In this document: positions 9,880-20,420 of the stretch, piece by piece | Position numbering within the stretch: the stretch's first letter is position 1 | How the letters are laid out: every line of letters starts with the position of its first letter | Assembly: GCA_015039465.1 (NCBI GenBank) | Contig: MU130674.1 | Coordinates: 20,025-44,546 of the forward strand | Length of the DNA: 24,522 nucleotides | Reading direction: 5' to 3' | DNA from: Phlegmacium glaucopus | Taxonomy: Eukaryota > Basidiomycota > Agaricomycetes > Agaricales > Cortinariaceae | Notes under the pieces: model-generated | Database searches by the model: none | Seen by the model: the letters and a program-made list of their open reading frames with translations, nothing else | What the model was told of the DNA's origin: nothing | Translations under genes and position numbers: made by a program

Positions 9880-12170
9880 TGACGGTAACAACGACAAGTC
9901 GTCTTTAATTACCTTGACAAGGTTTCTCTCACCCCCGTCCAACCCCACACTTTATTTCATCAACACGCATTCAATTGGATACCAAATATTACTCTCACTC
10001 TCGCACGCAGATCTAGGCAAAAACATGTGTTTTCTCAACGGGACTCCTTTTCTCCTCTTTTCCCTCGTGATCAAAGGCAATAAGAGTGTGGTTACTGGTT
10101 TCTTCTTTAATGTTGATCAATCTGCGGCTTGATCCTGGTATAGCTCCTGGTAATAGAGTATATTTCGAGGCCTTGATTAGATTTTGGAACGATATTCGAT
10201 TTCGATAGGAGGGGGTTGGCTCGTCCCTTATGGTCGCAATCTGATGCCGCCTAAGTGTACTAGTATACTCAAATGAACTCAGGTTCATCTATGCTCTGCT
10301 TGCTACGGGTTCTGAGAGGCTACAAGGAATGATCGGTTCAGCTACTTGAATCAATCCATCCTTGATAACCTTTTTCTGGAGTATAACAAAGCCATAATGG
10401 ATGTTTCGGTCCCGACCAGCTGGTGACAAATTTAACTAGAGTATCTGGGGGGGGTGTGAGCCTTGTCAATGTAGGGTGCTATTAATTGAGAAGGCCCATT
10501 TTTATTTCTATCTTAATTGGAAGAGCGTCTGTTACTCAAGTTACATGGTGATCAGAATCTCGAGGGGGTTTCTTCTAATCGGCCTTTAATAATTTGGTGT
10601 TTGTCAGGCCATCCTGTCGGATACTGGAAGTTACTACTTGTGAGCGTGAGTACTAAGCAAAGACGAGCGGGTTAACTTGGGTTTCATGTTGTAGATCGTC
10701 CACGTACGTGTTGTACAATTTTCCTCAGGGATCGCCTCTGCGTCAATCACCCAGATCAAGATCGCCATTACTTCGGTCACCTTCTCCCCGTACACATCGT
10801 CAACGGGCTATTGCGGAACAGATTCAAATACTCCCAATCCAGATGTTGGAATCCGAAAGGGAGGGTGGTATTGCGATTGATGGGATATATAAGTAGCCAG
10901 CTTGGTTGAGAGAGCAACAGGAAGGACCGTAGGTGTTGGGATTGACGGAGGTGATGCCTCTTGGTTATGCTCGTTATAGGACTCTGATACAGAACACAAG
11001 TTGCGACCCACTTATGGTCACTGACGAAGCTTGTACATCCGTAGACATGTGAAAATGATGATACTACAAAAGCCGTTGATGCAATACCACATCTATACAT
11101 GAGCTTTTCTGATATAAAAAACAAATACGAGCTGGTAATAACAATGAGCGTTGTTATCCGGCAGCCTTTGTACAAGTACAAGGATCATAACCGCTAAATA
11201 GAGGGCACATGCTCGGCGGAATCAGTAGAAAGCTACACTTGAAGAAGAAAAAAATGGCTCCCCCAATATATGGTACAACAAGATTTCAGTAATCAAATTT
11301 GCGTCCTAGAACTTCTCTGCAGGAATGGAATCAATGAACGAATGATTTTACCAATGGGAAGAAGGGAAAATAAGAAAGTGGGAACAAGATGCCACTCTCC
11401 GCCTGTTTAGCGGTAAATTTGGCGAGGTAGTTAACAAGGTTAAGAGTCTCTTCGCCAGTTGGCCGAATCCAGTAATGCAAAACTGAGCTAGGATAATAAA
11501 CAACATCGGCGGGAATAAATTAATAATGGTATGGAGACGTACGGTTCCTGTATCTCGGAGATGCACAGCATGCAAGTATTTGATTCCTTGACGAGCATAA
11601 ATCCGGTCAAGAACATTGCCTGGAGCGTGGTGTATAACGTCGAACATAAACTTCCAGTCTTAAGATCAAAGGACACTCAGTTATTAGACAAAATAAGAGA
11701 GAATTTGGATACCTGGAACACGGTCCCATGGGTAGTTTTTAATGACTGAGTTACACCAAATGCAGCCTCCGATTAATCTTCAGCATCTTCCGAAAAACGC
11801 CAACATGAATAGGAGTATGGTGTAGAAACTATAGAAATTTTAAGTGCACAAACGCAGAATAAATCCAAAGCTAGACGCACACATTTGTCCATAACTTCGC
11901 AAATTGATGAAACCTGTGGAGGTGTGGATACCCAATTGACAATGCCACTGACTTCAGGGAACTGTAATGCCGAGCACCTGGATACATGTGCGAACATGGG
12001 TCTGTTGGTGAGCCATTGTGCTTTGTCTCTCTATCGCGTCCGGTTTCCATTTATATCCCTAAGAGAAAGCCCATTGAGAGACCAAGGCCAACAAAGCGAA
12101 TGAAAGGAAATTGAAGAAATACCCAGTTGCTGTTAAGACCGGCCGAGATGAGATTAAGAGAATACAGGAT
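9880..12170 (+). repeat. Segmental duplication 1, downstream copy
   Basis: This is the direct repeat partner of 6390-8300. It carries about 470 extra bases (10860-11330), which either inserted here or were lost from the other copy. An open frame on the minus strand covers part of that piece (11181-10777), but it has no recognisable domain and runs into repeat sequence, so I do not call it. The first kilobase has no recognised gene. The right half contains the better preserved M14 remnant, which extends beyond the duplicated block to about 12310. Confidence 0.85.
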
Positions 12171-12310
12171 AAGATAGTTCACCGATTCGTGTCCAGTTGC
12201 AGTCGCTATATGCATTGAAAAAGAGGTCGGTTGTATAGCCGTAACCATCTGGATCTAGGTTTCGAGAATTATGGTTCCATTGGTTTTTGACTGAAACCAG
12301 ATTACGGTGG
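11335..12310 (-). pseudogene. Decayed M14-family metallocarboxypeptidase remnant, copy 2
   Basis: This is the longer of the two remnants. From the 5' side on the minus strand it shows SIHGVASHRN (resembling the family's HxxE zinc region, with the Glu lost), NLDPDGYGYTTDLF (12262-12221, like NPDGYxYxxTTD), GLNSNWV, FPEVSGIVNWVS (about 11957), VLDRIYARQGIKYLHAVHL (about 11613), RDTGT, and WIRPTGEETLNLVNYLAKF (from about 11476) running on to FTAKQAESGILFPL. The C-terminal tail is intact here but frameshifted in copy 1. The deletion just before WIRP is shared by both copies, so the gene was already dead when the segment was duplicated. It lies head-to-head with the F-box gene. Confidence 0.6.
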
Positions 12311-12472
12311 GAAGCAACACCATGGATCGAACCAAAACCTGTAATTTTACATAATCTGACATTTTTCCTTTGCCTCATGTGCATACTAAGTTGACTCTAG
12401 ATCTTGAAGGAAATCTTGAGTACCTGAGCATCGACAATAATCTCATTTTCGACTCGAACAATTTCAGTTGCG

Positions 12473-14064
12473 ATGGCACCTTCTGACGCGGTCCTGCCAA
12501 GGCTTGTGAACATTGGATTGGATTTGCAGATCACAATCTGCACATTTCTTCATCCATCCGATATCTTGTCATTGCGTCAGGTATGTTATCAATCAACATT
12601 GGATCTTTGGTCGCTCACAAATCAGTGAAATAAAGACTTGTAAAGCCTTTCAATTTGCAACACGGCAACGTATAGTTTGGGTGGATGCTCTTCATCGAGT
12701 ATGCCTCGACAACACTCTTTTTCTACCAAGTTTCCCCATACATGACATGACTGTTCCGGAACTCGAACATGCTGCGATGGCGCCACGTAGGTGGATTAAG
12801 CTCTGTGCCGCGTTCCAAAAACAACATCCTAATGTCTCTGGTGCGAAACTGTGCTCAAGAACGACCAGAATTATTGATAATCCACTTGCGGTCATGGTCG
12901 ACAATCCTGAAATTTTCATTGTGCCCGGTGGGCGATACTTAATCAGCCAATCGTCTAGCGGTATTTTCATTTGGGATTTAGGCTACACCTCGAGTGCCGA
13001 TTGCAAGTTAATTGCTTCAGTTGGACCGGAAGGCAGATCTTATCATTGCACGGTTCAGGCCACCCCAGATGGTCTAGGCCTCATCATATTGTCGTCTTGT
13101 CCGTAAGCTCAAATTTATCATGATTGATATATTTGTTGAAAATTCATTTTTTTAGATACAGACTGCTCTGTTTATGAGATTTACCCCCAAAGTGAAACAC
13201 CTCAGCTGACCCGAATTGCCCATCTCGATTTCGACTCTTCTGGGAACCAGGACCCTCCACCTTACTTATTATCTGACAAAGCGATCTGGTATGGCTTTTA
13301 CGAGGATAGGATCGTTTTTAGAGTCTGGGACTTTCGAGGGAACTATTCAATAGGTTTTTCTGTTGATGTCAGCGCCAAGAGATTGGGATACCATCTCGAG
13401 GTATATTCCAATCTTTTCAATATGTTGAAGTTAGCTTCTCACTCACTCATTGGGTAGGTAGTTGTAGTGAAGACAGTAATCATCGTTCTATGTGAAGAAG
13501 GAATATTAGTTTGGGCCATCCCACCTCTACCCTCTCAACATCAACCCCTGAATTTTTTTGACCACGATCCCGCTCATATACCATCACTGTTCAGAATTCC
13601 ATTACCAGATGGAATCTTACACCACACTGAACTTGTTGGATGGAAAATGACCTCTGACTGGTACCTTGGCTCTTCCCAACCCCTTTATTTTCGACATTGT
13701 ATGTGTAGATTCAAAATTTCGTAGGTTCAAAATCATCATCAAACCCGACCCCTATGATACCTCTCTCCACATTATGGATACCTTTACAGTCGATCCTCAT
13801 TATCTCGACAACAACAACGTATTCTTAGACCCATACAACATTTGCGAGGATGCCCTTGTCGCCTGCTGGGATAGCAATGATCAATGTGGTGTATACACTG
13901 GATTAATGTCATCTCACTTTTCCAACGTCACCTCATACAGCAGCCCTGCAGCCAAAATGTTATTACCCGCGACTGGACGCCCTTTTTCTTTATGCCCAGC
14001 ATCCGGTAAATTTGTGCATCTCGACCGCGACAACGGCAGAATACTTGTCGTTGATTTCTTCTGA
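12473..14064 (+). pseudogene. F-box domain protein gene with a probable frameshift
   Basis: The start is ATG at 12473 (MAPSDAVLPRLVNIGLDL). The N-terminal F-box reads LHPSDILSLRQ/TCKAFQFATRQRIVW, joined across an intron at 12581-12635. F-box proteins usually bring substrates to SCF ubiquitin ligases through Skp1. The rest resembles the long C-terminal part of basidiomycete F-box proteins, with FIVPGGRYLISQSSSGIFIW, FRVWDF and the end HLDRDNGRILVVDFF. A second intron ends at 13155; the frame needs a donor at 13099 (gtccgt) rather than the better-looking gtaagc at 13103, so splicing there is uncertain. A third intron is 13401-13457. Between about 13681 and 13692 (SSQPLYF/DIVCVDSKF) one extra base shifts the frame, so the copy is broken unless that base is a sequencing error. 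Confidence 0.75.
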
Positions 14065-14469
14065 TAAGCACATGGTTCATCATTTATCATGGCGGCTCAG
14101 CTTTGGATCGATTCTCTTAGTCCATCTGCCCTTCACGAGATGAGGCTTTTCCAAGAGGGCTTTTCGATATCTTTACCACTGGGGGTGAGACCAGAAATTT
14201 TTGTAGGAGTCAATTTGGCAGTCAAATTTAGCAGGGAATAACTTTTCAAATTGATTCTTTTTTTATAATCCAAATCTTCGAGAGGCATTTCCGATAGCCT
14301 TGACATTGCAAGAGAAGTAAAGTACCAGATTTGAGTCTTAGATAACACTGGTAACAGCGTTGTAGGAATAAATCCGACTATAATCAAAGGTTCTAGCACC
14401 TGTTATAGGATACCACAATTTATTAAGTACTATATTTCTTTGAGCTGAAACTTCTACTCCAGTTATTAA
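14065..14469. other. Interval between convergent genes, possible decayed 3' tail
   Basis: The F-box and membrane-protein genes converge here. An open frame on the minus strand (14399-14133, containing LEPLIIVGFIPTTLL) follows a plausible acceptor, so it may be a decayed last exon of the membrane-protein gene. It has no recognisable family motif, so I do not call it. Confidence 0.35.
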
Positions 14470-15412
14470 TTAAATGTCATAAGCGTCATAGGCAGACACA
14501 ATGAAAACCACGAGCCGAGCCAATTGGATCCGAAAACAACATCATTCCAGATTCAATTAGCACGAATATGACAGTCAGAAATTTGCTCCCGCCAGTGACG
14601 CCCAAAGTTTGATCGCCCGAGGCGGATTTGGCTTCGCGGTACATATTGAAGATCTTGAAGATGATTAAGCCCGTCACCAGAGCGTTTAAAGTCATGGACA
14701 TAGCCTGACATCCTGCGTACAGCCAAGCCCCCCAGTGAGTTGTAAAAACATGGTCTGAGAGAATGTACTGTGAGCCGTTAGCCGCTACTAGCTAGCCACG
14801 TAGCTAGAAGAAATGAATTGAAATCAGGCGGTCACTGAATAAACAGGCTGACTCACCTAAGAATGTGAATGCTAAGATTGAAGGGAGGATCACGACACGG
14901 AGGTTGCAACCCCACAGAATCCAGCAACGGTAGATAGATCTGTAAGATTTTCAGGAATAAAATAAATGTTAGGCATATCAGTTTATACATACTAAGATAC
15001 ATTGAGCCATGAAATCGCAGAAACAAAATACTGCGATTTGAACAGTTAAGTGGAGGAATGTCGTTGGATTCTGCAAAAGAGAAAATAAAAAAGTGGGTTA
15101 TTGTTACCGATGAAATTGTTACTAACCTCATGCATGAACGATGTTGTATCAAGCACAAAATTAACAAGAGATAGAGGATATAGACCACACAGAGCATAGA
15201 AAAGGGGATTTTTCATCTTGTTGGAGCCTTCTTTCGATGCCCAGTGGTCTTGGAAATACATGGCGAATATGCCAGAATACAGTCCTGGGACAGATTTATA
15301 CTATTATACTTCTTTATCAGGGGCCGTGAAACTTGTATAAACAAATCTTACCGTAGAGAAAGCCTTCCAGACATACTGCAATGAAGAAAAAGTCTTTCTC
15401 AGTTAGCTTCAT
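14470..15412 (-). pseudogene. Basidiomycete multi-pass (7-TM-like) membrane protein, with small indels
   Basis: The first exons are clear: ATG at 15412 (MKLTEKDFFFIAVCLEGFLYG), intron 15285-15351, then LYSGIFAMYFQDHWASK through FVLDTTSFMHE, intron 15071-15126, then NPTTFLHLTVQIAVFCF and DFMAQCIL, intron 14940-14992, then YRCWILWGCNLRVVILPSIL, intron from 14856, then SQYILSDHVFTTHWGAWLY, MSMTLNALVTGLIIF and LTVIFVLIESGMMLF. Hydrophobic segments and this motif order match an abundant basidiomycete family of plasma-membrane-type proteins of unknown function. Three lesions are likely: a 4-base tandem repeat (atctatct) at the start of exon 4, a short repeat-like insertion near 14775-14785 that may be bypassed by a second acceptor, and one extra base near 14522 before QLARLVVFIVSAYDAYDI. 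It ends early at 14470-14472. Confidence 0.7.
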
Positions 15413-15460
15413 GACTTCGTGTCTGTTGTAATGACTGACCTATTGCATCTCTGACCCTCG

Positions 15461-15470
15461 CTTTATATGA
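15461..15470 (-). promoter_or_regulatory. Possible TATA element of the membrane protein gene
   Basis: The minus strand reads tcatataaag about 50 bases before the ATG at 15412, a plausible TATA-box position for a fungal gene with a short leader. No other core element is clear. Confidence 0.3.
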
Positions 15471-16754
15471 GAGTCTATCCAGCATCTATATCAAATACGG
15501 TGACTGAGATAAAAGCTTGAAGTTCGTGACGGTCTTAACAAAGTGCAAACTGTCGCTGTCATAATCATAATCCGATTTTCAATGATCAGGTAGGAATGTG
15601 TACCACATCACCATGTATACATGCTAACTAGTTTGAGGCAGAAAATGGTGATGCAACCTGCCTTATTTTGGGTAACCGAGTTTGCCAAAGGTAAGCCTGG
15701 CCTTGGACTAGCGTCCATCATAGCAATTACTATCATATCGATCAACGATGTAGCTATACTACTCTGACGCCAAGTGAGCTACTGGCTTCCAGCTTTGGGC
15801 ATAAACTCACCTCTATTAGATTCGAACGCCCAGTTACAACTTGAAGCACGAAAACGAAAAATTGTTCGTTGATGATATTGGAGGAGTGACGCTCATGCCG
15901 TACTTGATGAACCTTTGGATGCGATGAGAGAGGCCTGCTCCTGTTGTTGATATAGCAGCCAGATTACGACACGGCTGTTTAATTGGATCTAGCATACGAA
16001 AGGTGAGTTATTGACTCGCTTTCTTTTCTTTTCGATCTCAGCTCATCTCTATTCCATGGATTCGAACAACGTCGAATCTATGATACGTTTGAAATATCGC
16101 CTTTCTGATGATCGACACCTGATCAACGCTCGACCCCGTAAATATGGGAAGATGAACAATGCTGAATACATGCTGCAGACGACGAGATAAGGTTGTTATC
16201 GATTGTTGCATCGAGCTGGACTGACCTTTCCATACGCTCGAACATCTTTAGAAGGCCTTTTACGACTTGATATATGATAGGGGAGGGCAAAACGAATAGA
16301 GTGAAGATGCTGAAGACAATGAATTGAGTACTCGAAGAAGAGAGTTAGAGGGCGGTGAGGAGGTATTAGGTTAAGTACCTCTCCAGCCAAGCTCTTAAGT
16401 ATTCTTCGCAGCCCTCGTCACCTCCATCCGCCATAAAACCCGGCTTTCCACCATCTTTTCAGTTTATCCAGCAAATTGAAATTGTCTAAAGTCGCGCCTG
16501 AATCAACCCATGATTACTCTGAGGGGTGAATGAGGTTGAGAAAATGACTTGATGAACCGTGGTGGCCAATTTGCCAGAGGTGTGTTTGGACCAGTGAGCA
16601 ACGACAGAGAGTCAGTAGTGGGATCAAGGACCACGTCCTCAGGCCTCAATATTTAACTAGTAAGGAGTCTGTCTAGTCGAAATGAAAGACAGACAATTCT
16701 GGACTCAAGTTTGAGGTACCGATAAGAGTGACAAGCACAAAAAGATTTTCGCAT
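15471..16754. other. Gene-free stretch, nothing recognised
   Basis: No open frame shows family similarity. A 44-codon frame at 16056-16190 (plus) and a 64-codon frame at 16390-16196 (minus) are present, with no domains or intron context. A gattcgaac motif at 15819 resembles a polymerase III B box on the minus strand, but has no matching A box. Confidence 0.5.
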
Positions 16755-18250
16755 AGCTTTTCCGCCCTCGGTTCAGCGCGGGTTTGCTTTTAGCTGATCC
16801 TTGGTAGCACTACGGCTGGTGCATGAGTACAATAACGGACGCTAAGTCTTCCATATAGACTACGACTCGACGAGAAGCTGATCAAGAAATACAGGGAGGT
16901 GCCACCTGGTAGGTTCCAATTATATGCGTATTATGTCTGAATCGTTCGAAACTTCTAGGTCAATGGCATCACATGTATTCGACTTGTTTTTAGAGGTAGA
17001 GAATTGAAACGATATTGTTGAAACCGCGAATTGGTCAAGAAAGGCATTTGAGGTTGAAGTTCTTCGGAATTGGCAGGTGAGCCAATTTTGAGGTCCCCAA
17101 GACTGAAGTGACGCGACTGTGAGTGATCCAAGAAGAAGATAGTTTAAATTCAGAACCAGTGAAAACATCATAGAGATGGTAGGTAAGGATTATGATGATT
17201 GATTGATTGAGGGGTGGTGTTGATTGAGGAATGATTTTTTGTCAACGAGTGGAATGAGTGGGCGTAACGATATAAAGAAACAGGATAGGGATGTCTAGAA
17301 CACATACCATGGGTCTATAGTAATTGAATATCGAAAGAGCAAAGGAACGAAAAAAAACAAAGGCCGTTCAACTCATCAAGCCTTTGATTCTTCCATACAC
17401 AATCAGATCATCCAACTTGATAGATTTGATATTGTTATCCGCATTTCGGTTTTTCCTCCATACCTGGACCATCGCTTTCGCTTCCACTGGCGGGACCTTT
17501 TCTGATGCCGTGCCCACAGTGATATGTAGCCTCTCCCGAACATCATACGGCAACTTTGATACAAATTCACGGCCCTCCTGAACCTCGTCATCAGAACCTC
17601 GGGGGGAGACTTCAAGATCGAAGTCTTCAACGGTAATCGCCATCACGCGTCCATCCCATACCACGTTGCTCAATTTTCCTTTAAAGAGAGGTGTAGTCTT
17701 CATCTCATGTAGAGCAGCGCATCGATCCCATAGTTCGTGTTCTTTGTTGATAGAGCTTCGATGTACGATCGTGACGTGTGGTCGTTTGGTTACTCGATTG
17801 TCAGTTTTCAGTTTCGTCCAGAACTTGAAAGCCTTGTTTTCGTTCGCAAGGATTGGATCTAGTAGTTTTTCTAGATCCACCTCTGGAAGTAGACCGTAGT
17901 ATCGTGCGTCAAGTTTCTTCTTCTTCTTCTTCGGATTCTCAGGCTTTTTCACAGCAGGAGCATAACCCTTCACTACATCCAATGATTCCTGGATCTTCTC
18001 ATCAGCAGGCATCTCCAATCCCATCACAGCGACAGATCCCTGCACGGTTCGTCTGACTGCATCCTCCAGTGGCTCTCCGAATTCCATCTCTATGACGTTA
18101 TCAACCTCGCTGGGGGTGTGAGATCCTGAGTAGAGTTGAGGAACGTCCAAATGACTTCTTCGTGAGATTTAGTAGATGTGTCTGCACGTAGAGGATGTTT
18201 ATTACAGGGTTCTTGGACACGATCGCCGCAGATACGTCAATCTAGCCCGG
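16755..18250 (+). repeat. Segmental duplication 2, upstream copy
   Basis: The stretch begins near gcttttccgccctcggttca (16757), which recurs at 18968. It matches 18967-20420 in direct orientation, including ttcttcggaattggca (about 17059 and 19338) and catcaagcctttgattcttcc (17377 and 19601). The first 600 bases lack recognised genes; the rest is the tRNA-ligase phosphodiesterase sequence. Similarity fades at about 18250, inside the tRNA-ligase reading frame, so this copy is 5'-truncated. Confidence 0.85.
17368..18245 (-). pseudogene. Fungal tRNA ligase (Trl1-type), truncated copy with an open C-terminal cyclic phosphodiesterase domain
   Basis: The C-terminal part is an uninterrupted frame from the TTG at 18150 to the stop at 17368, with the first ATG at 18087. 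It contains DARYYGLLPEVDLEKLL, RVTKRPHVTIVHRSS and RERLHITVGTASEK. HVTIVH and LHITVG are the two HxT motifs of the 2H phosphoesterase fold. In fungal tRNA ligase this domain opens the 2',3'-cyclic phosphate of tRNA exon halves during splicing. Upstream, RICGDRVQEPCNKHPLRAD and SHEEVIWTFLNSTQ belong to the end of the kinase part, but one extra base in a G run (18112-18116 on plus) puts them out of frame. The kinase P-loop and the adenylyltransferase domain are absent. It could persist as a stand-alone phosphodiesterase of about 239 residues; more likely it is a decaying duplicate. The lysine run comes from CTT repeats near 17917. Confidence 0.75.
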
Positions 18251-18966
18251 GCAAGAACATACGGTGACAGCGATGTGGGGTCGTGTGTAATTCCGACACG
18301 CTGGCGCGGCGAATGCTTCTGCCCTAAAATGGGAACAAAAAAAGTTGTAGGCAAAATATAACGAGTATTTTTCTGGCAGAAAGAATACCTTCATCGCACA
18401 TTATATGAGAGCTTCGAACATCCCCAGCGGCAACATGAATATGAAGAAGGGGTTGATAAGATTCATGAGCCACCTAAAACAAACAGAAAAGTTTAAGCAG
18501 TAGAATCTGAGGAGAAAAACAAAAGGCACATATACTCTATTAAAGAACCCTTGAACGATATCCAGATGCTAAGCAGAATATCAGAAAAATTTATTCGTAC
18601 AAGGAAGGCCGGTAACTTACACTCTCCATCGAAGTTTCAATGCTCATGCCAATCTCTGCACAACCGCTTCTCCCTTCCCACTCCAAGCTCCCATCCTATA
18701 ATTCAACGAGCACGTCGTAGGACTCCATTACGAATAGGGGATGGAAGTAAGCGAGAGCCAAGCGGCCGTCATCTAGCGTTGTACAGCCAGAGATACGAGC
18801 TCGGGGAGTGGGCCGGCGGGTAACGACAACAAGGTAATAACCGGAGGAAGGGATGCTATCGCTTTGAAAAGATCGCTTAGCGCCTAATATATACACCGTT
18901 AGCGACAATCATGGAGTGGGAGTTAGGCACACAAATATTTACCCGCAACTACACCCTCTATAGGTG
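18251..18966. other. Spacer between the tRNA-ligase copies, no recognised gene
   Basis: Open frames on both strands (for example 18551-18823) are low in complexity or basic, with no recognisable domain. Sequence near 18250 departs from copy B homology, marking the duplication edge. Nothing else can be supported. Confidence 0.5.
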
Positions 18967-20420
18967 GCTTTTCCGCCCTCGGTTCAGTGCGAGTTTGTTT
19001 TGTAGCTGCCCTCTACACCATGACATTCACGTCCGACTCATCTTCGAGTCCGTGTTGTCAATCTTTCAGCCGTTGTCGTAAGTTCTTCCGCGACGCCAGC
19101 TAAGTTTCAAGCTATAGTATGGTCACAACGCGGGCTTAAGCTTCTTCCGGGAGCAAAGGAAAGAATGAGGAAAAATGGGAGAAAAGGAGGAGAGTCTCAG
19201 CTACGTACAGTTGAGACAGGTTGTGATGTTCAAAAAATTCTAGGACAACGGCATCACATGTAGCTGTAGTTAAACTTGTTTTAGAGGGTAGAGAATTAAA
19301 GCGATATAGTTGAAACCGCGAACTGAGGTTTCTGTAAGTTCTTCGGAATTGGCACAACTTGGTCTAATTTTGAGGTTCCAAGAGATCCAAGAAAAAGTTT
19401 TAAATCCCGAGCCAGTTGAAGGCGCAATAGATATGTAGGTAAGGAATACATTATGATGGGGTGTCGATAAATGTTTTTCTTTTGGTAATGCGTGGAATGA
19501 GCGGGTGTAGCGATATAAAGAACAGGATAGGGATTTCTAGAACAGTGATCGAATATTGAAAACGCAAAGGAACGAAAGAGGGAAGAAAAGCTGTTCAACT
19601 CATCAAGCCTTTGATTCTTCCATACACGATCAGATCATCCAACTTGATAGATTTGATATTGTTATCTGCATTTCGGTTTTTTCTCCACTCCTGGACCATC
19701 GCCTTCGCTTCTACAGCTGGGACATTTCCTGATTTTGTGCCCACAGTGATATGCAACCTCTCCCGAACATCATACAGCAACTTTGACACAAACTCATGAC
19801 CCTCTTGACCTTCGTCATCATCATCACCTCCAGAAGAAACTTCGAGATCAAAGTCTTCAACCGTAATCGCCATTACGTGTCCATCCCATACCACATTGCT
19901 CAATTTTCCTTTGAGCAGCGCATCGATCCCATAGTTCGTGTTCTTTGTCAATAGAGCTTCGATGTACGATCGTGACGTGTGGTCGTTTGGTTACCCGATT
20001 GTCAGTTTTCAGTTTCATCCAGAACTTGAAAGCTTTGCTTTCGTTCGCAAGGACTGGATCTAATAGTTCTTCTAGATCCACCTCTGGAAGTAGACCATAG
20101 TATCGCACGTCAAATTTCTTCTCTTTCGGATAGTCGGGCTTTTTCACAGCAGGAGCGTGATCCTTCACTACACCCAACGCTTCCCGGATCTTCTCATCTG
20201 CAATCCCAATACACTCACGCATCCCTATACGTCTCGTCTAACTGCATCCTCCAGCGGCTCTCCGAGTTCCATCTCTACGACGGTATTAACCTCGCTGGGA
20301 GTGAGCTCCTGAGTAGAGTTGATGAACATCCAAGTCACTTCTTTGTGAGATTTAGTAGGCGCGTAGAGTTTGATGACCATCGCCACGTTCTTGGATACGA
20401 TAACCGAAGATCCGATGTAT
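18967..20420 (+). repeat. Segmental duplication 2, downstream copy
   Basis: This is the direct partner of 16755-18250. The two copies differ by many substitutions and several short deletions, including about 28 bases near 19916 and about 10 bases near 20208 in this copy. The homologous part ends inside the tRNA-ligase gene, which continues leftward in its own sense only here. This copy is therefore the probable source and 16755-18250 the truncated derivative. Confidence 0.83.

Noticed and set aside
10777..11181. 134-codon open frame on the minus strand
   Set aside because: It spans the edge between duplicated and copy-specific sequence and has no family motifs.
15815..15850. Possible tRNA T-arm (gattcgaac) at 15819
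   Set aside because: No A box or cloverleaf partner nearby.
16056..16190. 44-codon frame beginning MDSNNVESMIRLKYRLSD
   Set aside because: Too short, with no domain or conserved context; may be chance.
16920..17171. Minus-strand open frame downstream of tRNA-ligase copy A, with a partial counterpart near 19296-19598
   Set aside because: Shared only through the duplication; frames diverge and no domain is visible.
18551..18823. 90-codon open frame between the tRNA-ligase copies
   Set aside because: Basic, low-complexity sequence without homology or gene structure.
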